This document shows positions 17,931 to 27,489 of a stretch of 64,000 nucleotides of DNA, piece by piece. The stretch's first letter is position 1, and every line of letters begins with the position of its first letter. This DNA is from Leptolyngbya ohadii IS1. GTDB taxonomy: Bacteria; Cyanobacteriota; Cyanobacteriia; Elainellales; Elainellaceae. A program made the position numbers and the translations under genes. The notes below the pieces were generated by a model that did no database searches, was not told where the DNA came from, and was given only the letters and a program-made list of their open reading frames with translations. The stretch is taken from assembly GCF_002215035.1 (NCBI RefSeq), contig NZ_NKFP01000004.1, positions 807,726 through 871,725 on the forward strand, given 5' to 3'.

Positions 17931-18791
17931 CTACAGGATCTTGCGCCGGAGGAACGGCAGCAATGCGTCGTTGACTTTCTCGTGCCAGTCTTCCTGGGGG
18001 TAGTGCCCCACCTCGTCTAGCTTGGCGACCTCCGCATCCGCCATTTGCTGCGCCAGGGATTCTGCCAAACTCACGGGCAACCAGGGGTCGCGCACTCCCC
18101 AGGCAAACAGGGTGGGCTGCTTCCAGTTGGCTAGCCCGGTTTCGATCTCTGCCATTGCCTCCGCCAGCCGCAAATTCTGCATCGTCACAAACAGCGATCG
18201 TCCTGCCGCCGAACTCTTGAGAAACGGACGACGATACACATCCAGATCGGCATCCTCGACGCGATAGCCCCCACCGCCTTCCAGCGTGCGATCGACCAGC
18301 AGCGGATCTTGAGTCATCATTTCGCCCATCAGGGGCAGTCCCAACTGGCGCATTTTCCAGGGCAGTTTTGCTGCTGTGCTGATTGGCGTATTGAGAATAG
18401 CCAGCCGCTCTATCCGATCGGGGTAACGGAGCGCATACTGAATTCCCGCTGACCCCACGAATCCCTGTACAACCAGCGAACAGCGATCGATTTCCAGCGC
18501 ATCCAGCAGTTCTCCCAGTGCCGTCACAAATGCATCGGGCGTATAGGCAAAATCGCGACGATCGGGTTGACCAGAAAAGCCAGCACCAATCCAATCGGGG
18601 GCGATCGCCCGAAATCCCTGTTCAGCGAGGGCAGGCATCACGTTCCGCCAGCTATAGCTTTGGGCAGGAATGCCATGTAGCAGTACGACAGGCGGTTTAT
18701 CTGTGGAATTGAGGGGATCGGACGATCGATAAAACCATTTCAGTTTGCCAACTTCAATCTGATTTTCCTGAGATCCTTTTGCTGTCACCAT
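17931..18791 (-). CDS. Alpha/beta-hydrolase-fold protein lacking the usual nucleophile
   Basis: 286 residues, aligning well with the haloalkane dehalogenase/epoxide hydrolase branch: oxyanion HGIPAQSYSW, APDWIGAGFS, an acid in GVRDPWLP and a catalytic-position His in EVGHYPQEDW. At the nucleophile elbow, where relatives have V-H-D-W-G-G, the sequence is VQGFVG, so the nucleophile position (residue 110) is Gly. Classical Asp or Ser chemistry should not be possible. Either another residue acts or the protein is a non-catalytic relative. It is intact otherwise, so it is not annotated as a pseudogene. Confidence 0.85.
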   Translation of the reverse strand: MVTAKGSQENQIEVGKLKWFYRSSDPLNSTDKPPVVLLHGIPAQSYSWRNVMPALAEQGFRAIAPDWIGAGFSGQPDRRDFAYTPDAFVTALGELLDALEIDRCSLVVQGFVGSAGIQYALRYPDRIERLAILNTPISTAAKLPWKMRQLGLPLMGEMMTQDPLLVDRTLEGGGGYRVEDADLDVYRRPFLKSSAAGRSLFVTMQNLRLAEAMAEIETGLANWKQPTLFAWGVRDPWLPVSLAESLAQQMADAEVAKLDEVGHYPQEDWHEKVNDALLPFLRRKIL

Positions 18792-19306
18792 GCTGTTTAA
18801 AGCGGATTTAATCGATTTTTTGATTGCCTGAGCCTATCGCGGAATGGGAGTGGGGATTTTTTTCAGGGCTTTATCTTTTAGCGATTAGCGTCATGAATGA
18901 GGGGCACCAGTTAGCCAAATTCTTGTGGGGTGAGCATCTTGTCTGCCCTTCGGGAGCCATTTCACTCATTATTTATGCCGTTCATATTCCTGGTTCTGTA
19001 GCCTTGCACAGTAGATTGCTCCGATCGCCTGTGGATCAAGAGTTTGGGCACTGTAGATCGATCGCTCGGATGGGATTAAATCTAAGAATTATGTTAAGTT
19101 TTGTACAGAGATTCAATTTTGTAGCACTGAATACAGAATGTTTGTTATATTCTTATCAGAGGCGGGACAAGAATGTTCTGTCTCCAGGAAATTCCCTCCT
19201 GAGAGCGTTATGAGATGTGAACGCTTCCCGAACGCTGTCCGCAGCGCCTCAGGGGTCTAAATTTAAGCCCATTAAAGTCAAACTTAGTAGAAACGGAGTG
19301 TTTGCT
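18792..19306. other. Long leader or intergenic region upstream of a 57-residue gene
   Basis: About 515 bases. It holds one copy of a 29-base dispersed repeat (18923-18951) and a stem-rich stretch at about 19175-19250. The stretch between them is AT-rich with TATATT near 19146, a possible -10 box. A 129-codon frame across it is judged spurious because part of it is the dispersed repeat. Confidence 0.45.
18923..18951. repeat. Dispersed intergenic repeat, copy 1
   Basis: TTGTGGGGTGAGCATCTT followed by GTCTGCCCTTC. Near-identical copies lie at 20357-20384 and 21838-21865. The core has short inverted arms (GGGCA and TGCCC in the other two copies). Confidence 0.8.
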
Positions 19307-19480
19307 ATGTCTACTCGCGATCAAGCTCGTGCCCTGATGATGCGTCACCACCACCAGGTGAAGAATCGACAGCAATCCATGCTGAGCCGTTCCGCTGAAG
19401 AAATCGGAATGGATGCTGAGTCCATCCAGAATCACAGCCATATTCAAGGTAAGCCGCTGGGTTCCCTGAGAAACGAATAG
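19307..19480 (+). CDS. Small conserved hypothetical protein (57 residues)
   Basis: MSTRDQARALMMRHHHQVKN, then RQQSMLSRSAEEIGMD and a short polar tail. It is basic, soluble, probably helical, with three adjacent His. I recall similar short proteins across cyanobacteria but no assigned function. CGGAG about 8 bases before the ATG is a good ribosome binding site, and a strong terminator follows at 19668. The frame extends 30 codons upstream without support. Confidence 0.7.
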   Translation: MSTRDQARALMMRHHHQVKNRQQSMLSRSAEEIGMDAESIQNHSHIQGKPLGSLRNE

Positions 19481-19667
19481 ATTCTTAGTTCCGTTCTACG
19501 GTTGATGGGTTGATTGGTTGTCTGAAATCATGGCAATCGATCGATAGTGCAGCGAATCGACAGTGCAGCAGATTGGTCGTGCGGCAGTGTAAATCGAGAT
19601 TGCGGCATCGATCGAAGCTCACATTTCATACCCAATATTCCACACTCAAATATCACAACTAACCTGA

Positions 19668-19699
19668 GGGCGTTTTCTACGGAAGAACGTCCTTTTTTT
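19668..19699 (+). terminator. Intrinsic terminator
   Basis: GGGCGTTTTCT, loop ACGGA, then AGAACGTCC followed by seven T. It lies about 190 bases downstream of the 57-residue gene and upstream of the cyclophilin gene, separating the two transcripts. Confidence 0.8.
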
Positions 19700-19853
19700 A
19701 ATTTTTTCTCTGCCCCCGTGCTAGAGATTGGCGTACACTAGGACTCTTATAGATTCATTGTGTTTATCGCGGATGAAGCGATCGGAGCAGACCTCAGGCA
19801 TTGCTGTCCTGGATTTTGCTGCATTCACTTCACCCTATTACCGAGGAGCAATC

Positions 19854-20273
19854 ATGACTCGCGCCATTATGGAAACGGACAAGGGAACGATTAACCTGGA
19901 ACTGTTTGACCAGGATGCTCCCAACACCGTTCAGAATTTTGTGGATCTTGCCGAGAAGGGCTTTTACGACGGGCTGAACTTCCACCGGGTCATTTCCAAC
20001 TTTATGATCCAGGGAGGCTGTCCTAATGGCACTGGAACGGGCGGTCCTGGTTATCGGATTAAGTGCGAAATTAACCCCAACAAGCATTTGGCAGGCAGCC
20101 TCTCGATGGCTCATGCCGGAAAGGATACGGGCGGCAGCCAGTTCTTCATCTGCCATTCGCCCCAGCCCCATCTGGACGGGGTGCATACGGTATTTGGCAA
20201 GACCGAAAATATGGACGTGGTGAATGCCATCCGGCAGGGCGACAAAATTCGATCCGTGAAAATCGAGAAGTAG
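19854..20273 (+). CDS. Cyclophilin-type peptidyl-prolyl cis-trans isomerase
   Basis: 139 residues, a single cyclophilin domain catalysing proline isomerisation during protein folding. Signature motifs include [18 protein letters not shown] and [23 protein letters not shown]. No signal peptide, so it should be cytosolic. ATG 19854 ([18 protein letters not shown]) has a GAGGAG ribosome binding site. The 42 residues upstream in frame have no family match. Confidence 0.93.
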   Translation: MTRAIMETDKGTINLELFDQDAPNTVQNFVDLAEKGFYDGLNFHRVISNFMIQGGCPNGTGTGGPGYRIKCEINPNKHLAGSLSMAHAGKDTGGSQFFICHSPQPHLDGVHTVFGKTENMDVVNAIRQGDKIRSVKIEK

Positions 20274-20356
20274 CGATCTGACTAATCGCGTCTAAGAAGT
20301 CGCGATCGGTTCCCAGTTGACAAATCGATCGTCTCGGTCGGAATAATCTGTACTTT

Positions 20357-20384
20357 TTGTGGGGTGGGCATCTTGCCTGCCCTT
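20357..20384. repeat. Dispersed intergenic repeat, copy 2
   Basis: TTGTGGGGTGGGCATCTTGC followed by CTGCCCTT, nearly identical to copies at 18923 and 21838. It lies between the cyclophilin and argJ genes. Confidence 0.8.
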
Positions 20385-20446
20385 TTCAAGAAAATAGGCT
20401 GATCAGGAAAGTATCAGGATAAGTAAGGGTCAAGCGGAGGGCGAGT

Positions 20447-21688
20447 ATGACGGACTGGCAAGAGATTCCGGGGGGCGTGACCGCGCCAAAAGGATTCCGG
20501 GCAGCAGGAATTGTGGCAGGACTAAAGCCGTCGGGTGCGCCCGACCTGGCGCTGATTGTGTCGGAAGTGGATGCGATCGCCGCTGGCGTGTTTACCACCA
20601 GTCAGGTTCGTGCCGCTCCGGTGGATTTTTGTCGGCAGCAGCTTCAGGCAAAACCCGTGGCGCGGGCGATTCTCTGTAATGCAGGGCAAGCAAACGCGGC
20701 AACGGGAACCCAGGGATGGCTGGATGCCCAGGAAAGCGCGATGCTGCTGGCTCAGTCGCTCAACATTGCTTCCGATCTGGTGCTGGTTGCCTCGACGGGC
20801 GTAATCGGTCAGCGCATCAAAATGGATGCCCTCCGAGCCGGAATTCCCAAACTGGTAGAATCCGCCAGCGAAACAGGTTCAGATGCCGCATCACGGGCAA
20901 TTATCACCACCGATTTGGTGACGAAGTCGATCGCCCTGGAAACTATGCTAGATCACCGTCCAGTCAGGATTGGCGGCATCTGTAAGGGGTCGGGCATGAT
21001 CCACCCCAACATGGCGACGATGCTGGCGTTTGTCACCTGCGACGCAGCAATTTCTCCGCACCTGTGGCAGCAAATGGTCAGCCGTGCTGCCGATAAGAGC
21101 TTTAACCAAATTACGGTGGATGGCGACACTAGTACGAACGATTGTTTGATTGCCCTCGCCAACGGCGCATCCCGCACGCCTGCTATTACCGAACCGGGAG
21201 CGGAAGCTGATAAGCTAGAAGCCGCTCTAACAGAAGTTTGCATTCGCCTCGCCAAGTCGATCGCCCGTGATGGCGAAGGAGCCACCTGCTTACTCGAAGT
21301 GCGGGTGTCTGGCGCGTCAGACGATGAATCGGCAAGATTGATTGCTCGCACGATCGCCGGATCGTCCCTGTTCAAGTCCGCCGTTTTTGGACGCGATCCC
21401 AACTGGGGCAGAATTGCGGCAGCAGCAGGACGGGCAGGGGTTCCCTTTGAGCAAGGCAGTTTGCGCGTCCAGCTCGGCGATTTTGTTCTTATGGAACAGG
21501 GTCAGCCCTTACCGTTTGATCGTCCCGCTGCCAGTGCCTATATGAAACAGGCGGCGCAGGGAGAATACCTGAAAACGGATACGGTGTTAGTGTCGGTGAG
21601 CGTCGGCAACGGCTCTGGATCGGGTGTGGCTTGGGGCTGTGACCTGAGCTATGACTACGTGAAGATTAATGCGGAATATACGACGTAG
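20447..21688 (+). CDS. argJ: Bifunctional ornithine acetyltransferase / N-acetylglutamate synthase
   Basis: 413 residues. It moves the acetyl group from N-acetylornithine to glutamate, and may also make N-acetylglutamate from acetyl-CoA, in the cyclic arginine pathway. The self-cleavage site is visible in KGSGMIHPNMATMLAF: Thr191 becomes the N-terminus of the beta chain. GNDPNWGR-like signature appears as GRDPNWGRIAAAAGRAG. The start is ATG 20447 with a GGAGGG ribosome binding site. Single gene with no other arg gene nearby, as is usual in cyanobacteria. Confidence 0.96.
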   Translation: MTDWQEIPGGVTAPKGFRAAGIVAGLKPSGAPDLALIVSEVDAIAAGVFTTSQVRAAPVDFCRQQLQAKPVARAILCNAGQANAATGTQGWLDAQESAMLLAQSLNIASDLVLVASTGVIGQRIKMDALRAGIPKLVESASETGSDAASRAIITTDLVTKSIALETMLDHRPVRIGGICKGSGMIHPNMATMLAFVTCDAAISPHLWQQMVSRAADKSFNQITVDGDTSTNDCLIALANGASRTPAITEPGAEADKLEAALTEVCIRLAKSIARDGEGATCLLEVRVSGASDDESARLIARTIAGSSLFKSAVFGRDPNWGRIAAAAGRAGVPFEQGSLRVQLGDFVLMEQGQPLPFDRPAASAYMKQAAQGEYLKTDTVLVSVSVGNGSGSGVAWGCDLSYDYVKINAEYTT

Positions 21689-21689
21689 T

Positions 21690-21745
21690 GGGGGAGTAGG
21701 GAGAGAGGGAGTAGATGGGTGGATGGGTGGATGAGTGCATGAGGA
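21690..21745. repeat. Short G-rich tandem tract after argJ
   Basis: GGGAGTAG/GGATGGGT units in tandem, of the same kind as at 1100-1210. Confidence 0.65.
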
Positions 21746-21837
21746 GTAGGATGTGTCAGTAGAGAAATGTTTGTGTCGAGAGGGTTTTTCTGAAGTTTCG
21801 ATCGCCCAATAAACAGAAACTAAATCAGCAAAAACTC

Positions 21838-21865
21838 TTGTGGGGTGGGCATCTTGCCTGCCCTT
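21838..21865. repeat. Dispersed intergenic repeat, copy 3
   Basis: TTGTGGGGTGGGCATCTTGC followed by CTGCCCTT; identical to copy 2 over this span. Confidence 0.8.
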
Positions 21866-21984
21866 CTGCATCTGTAGCATTCACTAAGTAACTGAATTTC
21901 CAATCCTTAAAGCCAGTCCTGCCTACAGGTCTGTGGTGGTACTAGTGAAGTTGGGCACTCTAGCTCCAGGCACTATGACGGACT

Positions 21985-22236
21985 ATGAATGCTGGCTTAT
22001 TGGCTATTGGGCTTACGATCGTCCTTTACTTCCTCTGGCGAACCTCTAGGCAGAAAGGCAAACTTGTCGGAATCAAATCAATTAGACGCAATTCTAAGAT
22101 TGCCGTTTTAGGAAGACTGAGCCGTGGCAAGCTGCTGAGAAAACTGGCGGCACAAGCCAGAAGAGACTATCCAGGACAGTCTGAGGAGTGGTACTGGAAG
22201 AGAGCCAATGAGCAGTTAAAGCGGTATCGCGGGTAA
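21985..22236 (+). CDS. Small single-helix membrane protein, basic tail
   Basis: 83 residues: an N-terminal membrane helix (about 3-19) followed by a Lys/Arg-rich soluble part ending SEEWYWKRANEQLKRYRG. Family not recognised. The basic flank would place the C-terminal part in the cytoplasm. No strong ribosome binding site precedes the ATG, so the start is uncertain. Confidence 0.55.
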   Translation: MNAGLLAIGLTIVLYFLWRTSRQKGKLVGIKSIRRNSKIAVLGRLSRGKLLRKLAAQARRDYPGQSEEWYWKRANEQLKRYRG

Positions 22237-22258
22237 GCAGGGTCTTCGCTCGCCCTTC

Positions 22259-23059
22259 CTAAATGCCCCGATAAGCCAAAACCTCCTTTGCAGGAGTTCG
22301 ATCGCCCGTACAGGAAATCCGTCGTGGGGCATCGAGCAGCATAATTTCAAAGCCCAGAGCGGTATAGAGGTCGAGGATGCGATCGGTGGCTTGATTGGAG
22401 GCAACAACGGGACCTTTGTGGGCGGCAAGCCATTCGGCGAGTCTTACCTGATCCTCCCACTTAAAGTCCTGGGCGCTGTAGCGGGTAAACTTCACGTCGT
22501 AGGGCGGATCGGAATAGATAAAGTCGTCGGGCAGGAGGGGAATGGCAGCAAAATCGCTGCTGGTGAACTGCCAATTCTTTAGTGTGGCGGTGTAGGGTGT
22601 GAAGTCGCGAGTGTAGTTAATCGTTTTGTAGCGTCCAAACGGCACATTAAACTGATTCGTGCTGTTAAACCGACACAAGCCGTTATATCCCGTACGGTTC
22701 ATGAAGTAAAACAGCTTTGCCGATTCCAGGCTATCTACCTCCCCTGCACGGATCAAATAATTGAATCGATCGCGGCACTGATAGTAGTACGCTTCGCTAT
22801 TTTCCAGCGGAATATCAATCTGAAGTCCTTTTTGCAGACAGCGGTAGAAGTTAATCAGGTGCAAGTTGTGGTCATTCAAAACTGCCTGTCGAGGCTGCAA
22901 TCCCAGCGCTACTGCCATACCGCCCACAAAGGGTTCGACGAGTCGGACATCGGCATAGGGTTGCCAGAGATCAATCAAGAGCGGAACCAGCCATCGTTTG
23001 CCGCCAGCCCATTTTAAGGGAGGTTGTAGAGATGCTGGACTGACACTTGCAGTCTTCAC
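22259..23059 (-). CDS. Dam-type adenine-specific DNA methyltransferase (solitary)
   Basis: 266 residues of the D12/Dam class, which methylate adenine N6. Visible are PPLKWAGGKRW at the N-terminus, the SAM motif in EPFVGGMAVALGL and the catalytic DPPY (about residue 182, YSDPPYDVKF). Dam-like enzymes of this class typically recognise GATC, which lies inside the HIP1 octamer GCGATCGC that is common here; the target is inferred, not shown. No restriction gene is adjacent, so it is an orphan methyltransferase. The C-terminus (CTGDRTPAKEVLAYRGI) is normal for the family. Confidence 0.88.
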   Translation of the reverse strand: MKTASVSPASLQPPLKWAGGKRWLVPLLIDLWQPYADVRLVEPFVGGMAVALGLQPRQAVLNDHNLHLINFYRCLQKGLQIDIPLENSEAYYYQCRDRFNYLIRAGEVDSLESAKLFYFMNRTGYNGLCRFNSTNQFNVPFGRYKTINYTRDFTPYTATLKNWQFTSSDFAAIPLLPDDFIYSDPPYDVKFTRYSAQDFKWEDQVRLAEWLAAHKGPVVASNQATDRILDLYTALGFEIMLLDAPRRISCTGDRTPAKEVLAYRGI

Positions 23060-23584
23060 GAATGCTGCCGCTCCTTCGATCGATCTAGAGTTTCAACGGA
23101 ACTTTAATGGAACTTTAGTGAAACGATCTCAACGGAATGATCCCGATCAAATGATGCCCAAAATGAGTGGATCAGTACTACAGATCTACTCGAATTGTAT
23201 AGCAAACTTTCAAATTTCGTCATCTAAAAAAATCATTGATGCGGTCTGACGCGGCTGAAAAATCGGCTTTAGCAGATGTTTTGGTGCTGCGAATTGATGG
23301 CGATCGATCCACATTGTTGAGTTATGTCTGTGTCTGGTGTAAGCATTTTGCTCAAATTCAGATCAATTGTTTAAGTTCTCACTGGATCGGCTAACGCTTA
23401 ATCGGTCGAACCCTGTAAACGGATCGGAAGTCCTCTATTCGTGGAAATTTTGGGGGCTGTAAGACCTTGAACATCTAAAAACTGATTGATATATACACGG
23501 AAGCTCCCTGAACCGATCGGGCATTCTGCGATTTAAGATAAGTAGGAAGTCGATCGCTGATATCACCGCTTTTTTATTCGTCCT
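23060..23584. other. Gene-free interval between methyltransferase and DUF751 genes
   Basis: About 525 bases. It contains imperfect repeats around 23090-23140 (AACGGAAC/ATGGAAC type) and a partial copy of the GGATCGGAAGTCC element at about 23415-23450. It must hold divergent promoters; none assigned. Confidence 0.45.
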
Positions 23585-23788
23585 ATGCAAGACTTTTTTA
23601 GCAACGTTTCCCGCTATCCCCGCTATCTGATTTCCTTCTCGCTGGGTGTGTTGCTGACGATGTTCAGTCCGCTTCTGCCCCTGTTTAAGCGTCCGGTGAC
23701 AGCCGTTGCCACGGTGCTGTTCTTGCTGGCGGGCTTGACGTTTATTAGCTTGACGCTGCGTGCCATGCTGGGGTTTGGGGTTGCCTGA
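23585..23788 (+). CDS. DUF751 (ycf33-like) membrane protein
   Basis: 67 residues with two hydrophobic helices. The pattern FFSNVSRYPRYLISFSLGVL, then PLFKRPVTAVATV and TLRAMLGFG, matches the cyanobacterial and plastid DUF751/Ycf33 family. Function unknown; expected in a photosynthetic or plasma membrane. It sits 160 bases before rbfA on the same strand. Confidence 0.88.
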   Translation: MQDFFSNVSRYPRYLISFSLGVLLTMFSPLLPLFKRPVTAVATVLFLLAGLTFISLTLRAMLGFGVA

Positions 23789-23950
23789 GCGAACGGCGCA
23801 AAGCGGAATATTTCTAGAAATCAGACCAAATTTGTCCAAAGAAGCATCACGATCGCAGCAGGCATCCGGTAGTCTAAAGCAGATAGGCTGAAGCAAAGCT
23901 GCTGGGCGAAGGTTGCACAATATTCGCTGCACAATACTGGGAGGAGAACT

Positions 23951-24478
23951 ATGGCTACAGGTCGTCGGGTCGCCCGCGTATCGGAATTGATTAAGCGGGA
24001 GGTTAGCCAACTGCTCTTTAACGGCATTAAGGACGATCGGGTCGGGCGCGGGATGGTGAGCGTCACCGATGTCGATGTGTCGGGCGATTTGCAGCACGCC
24101 AAGATTTTTGTGAGCGTCTACGGGTCGGATGAGGCACGGGCGGCAGCGATGGCGGGATTGAAGTCGGCAACGGGCTATGTTCGCAGTGTGCTGGGACAGC
24201 GGCTCAGCCTCCGCCGTACCCCGGAAGTGCTGTTTGTGGAAGATCGATCGATCGAACGGGGAACCAAAGTGCTGTCCCTGCTGAATCAGTTGAGCCAGGA
24301 GCGCAAGCCCGACGGCGAGGAACCCATTGTCGCCGAGACAGCCGCTCTCGATGATGAGCTAAGCGCCGATGTGAACGCCGATGTGAACGCTGATCTGGCA
24401 GATGCCTTCGACAAAGCCGATTTTGAAGATGCGGCTCTGGCAGACGAAGACCTCGAAGAAAAGGATAGCCACCGTTGA
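23951..24478 (+). CDS. rbfA: Ribosome-binding factor A
   Basis: 175 residues. RbfA binds the 30S subunit and assists late 16S rRNA maturation and cold adaptation. The family core ([18 protein letters not shown] to about residue 118) contains the KH-like fold signature [18 protein letters not shown]. The tail of ~57 residues is highly acidic and carries a 12-base in-frame repeat (DVNA units); such tails vary between cyanobacteria. The stop codon overlaps the start of the next gene by 4 bases, suggesting translational coupling. Confidence 0.95.
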   Translation: MATGRRVARVSELIKREVSQLLFNGIKDDRVGRGMVSVTDVDVSGDLQHAKIFVSVYGSDEARAAAMAGLKSATGYVRSVLGQRLSLRRTPEVLFVEDRSIERGTKVLSLLNQLSQERKPDGEEPIVAETAALDDELSADVNADVNADLADAFDKADFEDAALADEDLEEKDSHR

Positions 24479-26178
24479 CAAGAATCGGTCTGCTCTCGGC
24501 ACTGCCGGACTGGAATACCCTATCGCTGCGGCAGCAGGTTGCCCAGATGATTGTGGTGCGGGCATCGGGTCATCTGTTCGACCATCAAATTGAGTATCCG
24601 CGCTGGGAAGCCTCTAATGCTGTTTTGCAGCGATCGATCCAGGAGTTGGGCGTGGGCGGCGTAATTTTGCTGGGCGGCAGTGCGGCAGAGATTGGCTTGC
24701 GAACCCGACAGCTTCAGGATTGGGCAGAAGTTCCGCTGCTTCTCTGTGCCGATATTGAAGAAGGGGTGGGACAGCGATTTGCTGGGGCAACAGGGTTTCC
24801 GCCGCCGATGGCGCTGGGTCACATTGCCCGCCATGATCCGTCGCTGGCAATCGATCTGGCATTCCAAATGGGCAAAATCACCGCTCAGGAAGCAAAGGCG
24901 ATCGGCTTAAACTGGGTGCTGGCTCCCGTGGTGGATGTGAATAACAATCCAGCGAATCCGGTGATCAGTGTGCGATCGTGGGGCGATACGCCAGAAATTG
25001 TGGGTCGGCTAGGGGCAGCGTTTATTCACGGAGCGCAGTCCTTCCCGGTACTCACCTCTGCCAAGCATTTTCCCGGACATGGGGATACGGCGATCGACTC
25101 CCACCTGGATTTGCCCGTGATCGACCACGAGTTTTTCCGCTTGCAGCAGACTGAATTGCCGCCCTTTCAGCAGGCGATCGCGGTGGGGGTGGATTCGGTG
25201 ATGACGGCTCATCTGCGGCTTCCTGCCCTGGATCGAACCTATCCGGCAACCCTGTCGCGCTCGATTCTCACCGACCTGCTGCGTCGGCAAATGCGCTTTG
25301 ATGGGCTGATTGTCACCGATGCCCTGATTATGGGCGCGATTCTCGATCGGTATGGAGTCAACGAAGCGCCCGTAATGGCAGTCGAGGCGGGGGCAGATGT
25401 GATCATGATGCCTGCCGATCCCGAAGGGGCGATCGATGCAATCTGTGAGGCAGTCGCAGCTGGACGCATTTCCCAGACGCAGATTGAGGCATCTCTGGAG
25501 CGAATCTGGCGGGCAAAACGAAAGGTCAGCCAAATCCCAATTACGGGCAGCAGCACCCACGACTGGGAACGACAGCCGCCGGACGCGATCGATCTCACCC
25601 AGCTTGCTTCACCAGAGGCGATCGAAACCGCAACCGCCATTTTGCAGCACTCCAGCCAAATTCATCGGGCTAAGGGCGATCGGCTGGAACAGTTTACCAG
25701 CAACCAGCTGCTTGAAATTGGGAATAGTGGCACTCCCCGCAATCTGATCGTGGTAGACGATGCCCTCAATAGCGGGTTCTTGGTGCGATCGGCTCCCGCA
25801 GTCGTCCTGCCGTCCGGATTAGGCTATGCCTTACAAGTCGTGGATCGCCAGACGATCGGCTTTGTCCTCGCTGAAACCAATCCGCCTCCGACCCTGCTCC
25901 AGGTCTTTCTGCGGGCAAACCCGTTCCGCGACACCGCCGGACTGACGCAGATGGTGCAAAGGCTGATTGATCGCCTCCTCCAGCCCAGTTCCGATTCGTC
26001 CGGCTTACTGGCACTCGTCCTCTACGGCAGTCCCTACGTTCTGGAATCCCTGGTTGCTCAACTCCCTCCCGACCTGCCCTACGGCTTCTCCTACGGACAA
26101 ATGCCAGCAGCACAGGCGATCGTCCTGAATCAGCTATTGGGCAATTCGCAGCAGGCAGCCCAACCTTTCACTGATTAG
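24475..26178 (+). CDS. Glycoside hydrolase family 3 beta-N-acetylhexosaminidase-like protein
   Basis: 567 residues. The first ~350 form a GH3 TIM barrel with the NagZ-type His loop [18 protein letters not shown] and the nucleophile Asp282 in [10 protein letters not shown]. NagZ removes N-acetylglucosamine from muropeptides in peptidoglycan recycling; that role is likely here. The C-terminal ~200 residues are not in short NagZ proteins but occur in cyanobacterial GH3 enzymes. The start is a TTG overlapping the rbfA stop (TTGA). Catalytic residues are intact. Confidence 0.88.
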   Translation: MTRIGLLSALPDWNTLSLRQQVAQMIVVRASGHLFDHQIEYPRWEASNAVLQRSIQELGVGGVILLGGSAAEIGLRTRQLQDWAEVPLLLCADIEEGVGQRFAGATGFPPPMALGHIARHDPSLAIDLAFQMGKITAQEAKAIGLNWVLAPVVDVNNNPANPVISVRSWGDTPEIVGRLGAAFIHGAQSFPVLTSAKHFPGHGDTAIDSHLDLPVIDHEFFRLQQTELPPFQQAIAVGVDSVMTAHLRLPALDRTYPATLSRSILTDLLRRQMRFDGLIVTDALIMGAILDRYGVNEAPVMAVEAGADVIMMPADPEGAIDAICEAVAAGRISQTQIEASLERIWRAKRKVSQIPITGSSTHDWERQPPDAIDLTQLASPEAIETATAILQHSSQIHRAKGDRLEQFTSNQLLEIGNSGTPRNLIVVDDALNSGFLVRSAPAVVLPSGLGYALQVVDRQTIGFVLAETNPPPTLLQVFLRANPFRDTAGLTQMVQRLIDRLLQPSSDSSGLLALVLYGSPYVLESLVAQLPPDLPYGFSYGQMPAAQAIVLNQLLGNSQQAAQPFTD

Positions 26179-26204
26179 GAATTGCAGTTAAGAATCGCAG
26201 CAAA

Positions 26205-26262
26205 ATCTCGTTCCTCTGGCTCAGCCTGGGAACGCCTGGAGGAGGCTCTGCCTCCAGAAAAG
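26205..26262. repeat. Dispersed palindromic repeat (GGAGGCAGAGCCTCC type)
   Basis: TCGTTCC followed by GGCTCAGCCTGGGAACGCC and GGCTCTGCCTCCAG. A related, longer copy with GGAGGCAGAGCCTCC and GGCATTCCAACGCGG lies at about 43645-43765. It sits between the convergent GH3 and DUF3086 genes. Confidence 0.65.
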
Positions 26263-27375
26263 CTAATACGCCACCGGATTCATCGGGTCGGGCGCGAACG
26301 CCAGCCACAGCGGAAATTGCAGCAGCGATAGGCTAATCATCTCCTCCGACTCATCCACCAGGATCAGCGGCAGCTGCTTTTGCTTCACCAGGCGATCGGC
26401 TCGCTGTACCAGAGGCTCCGGCGCTTCAAACAGAACGATTCCTTCCTCCGTGCCAAAATCGCCGCGCGAAATGCCTAGACAGTCCTGTAAGCCGCGCCGC
26501 CATTCGCCCAGCCGCTCCGGAGAGTTGCCCAGAATCAGCGGACGTAGCCGCTCTCCGTACAGCTCGTTCAAAATGGAAATCACCGCCGAGGCAATCAGAA
26601 TATTTTGCAGCCGTGAACCCATCGATCGAATGGCACCCCGTCCGCCCTGCGTAAAGAACCAGTTGGACACTCGCTCAGCGTGGATCGGCTCAAAGGTGCG
26701 TCTGAGTTGCCAGGGGGGACCGTAGTAGTCCGGCATGGTGCGGTACTGATCCAACAGTTTGCGAATAACCTTCGTCTCGTCCTGGAACTTCCTCTCCGCG
26801 AACTGAGGCGTTGCGGCTTCGGGCTGGGGAGCTTCTGCGGGAGCTGCCTTGCTGGGGGCGGGTTGACCTGCCGGACGCTGCCGGGTTTCTTCAACAACGG
26901 GAGGCGTGAGCTGAATTTGCTCCGCTGCCGCTGCCAGGTCTTGAAGACTGCCCACCAGATAATCCTTAAAGCCCTGAATCCGAATCGCGAGATCCTGAGA
27001 CGACCCAGCGAAGGTGGTTTTCATCTCGTTGCGAATCCGTTCCTGCCGCCGCTCTAGCTGCTCGATCGAAAGCTGAAGTGCCTGCTTGCGCTGTTCCAAA
27101 TCGCTCAGACTCTCCTTTACCAATCGCCCGATCGCCGTTTGTGCCTCGGTAACTTGCCGTTGCAGCATGGCATTGTAGGAAGTTTGCAGCGACTGAATTT
27201 CCTGCTGAAGCTTTTTCTCCTGCTGTCGGAGATCTGCGACCCGTCTTTCAAGATCGTTCACCTCTGCTGAGGATGCGGGAGAGGGTGTGCTGGGCGGAAT
27301 GCTACGATCGCCAAGATTGAGAGGAATCGGCGGTCTTCCAGTGGATTCAGAGGGAAAAGACGAATCAGAATTCAT
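26263..27375 (-). CDS. DUF3086 domain protein with coiled coil
   Basis: 370 residues. A disordered head is followed by a coiled coil (about 40-115, LRQQEKKLQQEIQSLQTSYN), then a Pro/Ala-rich linker and a conserved C-terminal domain (from about 190, FAERKFQDETKVIRKLLDQY and TMPDYYGPPWQLRRTFEP). This is the cyanobacterial DUF3086 architecture. Function unknown. It follows mlaE and DUF3119 on the same strand, an arrangement I recall from other cyanobacteria, which suggests a link to lipid transport. Confidence 0.85.
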   Translation of the reverse strand: MNSDSSFPSESTGRPPIPLNLGDRSIPPSTPSPASSAEVNDLERRVADLRQQEKKLQQEIQSLQTSYNAMLQRQVTEAQTAIGRLVKESLSDLEQRKQALQLSIEQLERRQERIRNEMKTTFAGSSQDLAIRIQGFKDYLVGSLQDLAAAAEQIQLTPPVVEETRQRPAGQPAPSKAAPAEAPQPEAATPQFAERKFQDETKVIRKLLDQYRTMPDYYGPPWQLRRTFEPIHAERVSNWFFTQGGRGAIRSMGSRLQNILIASAVISILNELYGERLRPLILGNSPERLGEWRRGLQDCLGISRGDFGTEEGIVLFEAPEPLVQRADRLVKQKQLPLILVDESEEMISLSLLQFPLWLAFAPDPMNPVAY

Positions 27376-27489
27376 AGGCTTAATTCTAAAGCTCAGTTCT
27401 AAAGTTCAGTTGAGTTCGCGATCGCGTTTGGTTGTGCCCAGAGTGGGGAAGAATTCCGCCAGAGGAATTTGCGATCTGAGTGCGGCGGA

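Noticed and set aside
18824-19213. 129-codon open frame
   Set aside because: No family match or ribosome binding site, and part of it is the 29-base dispersed intergenic repeat.
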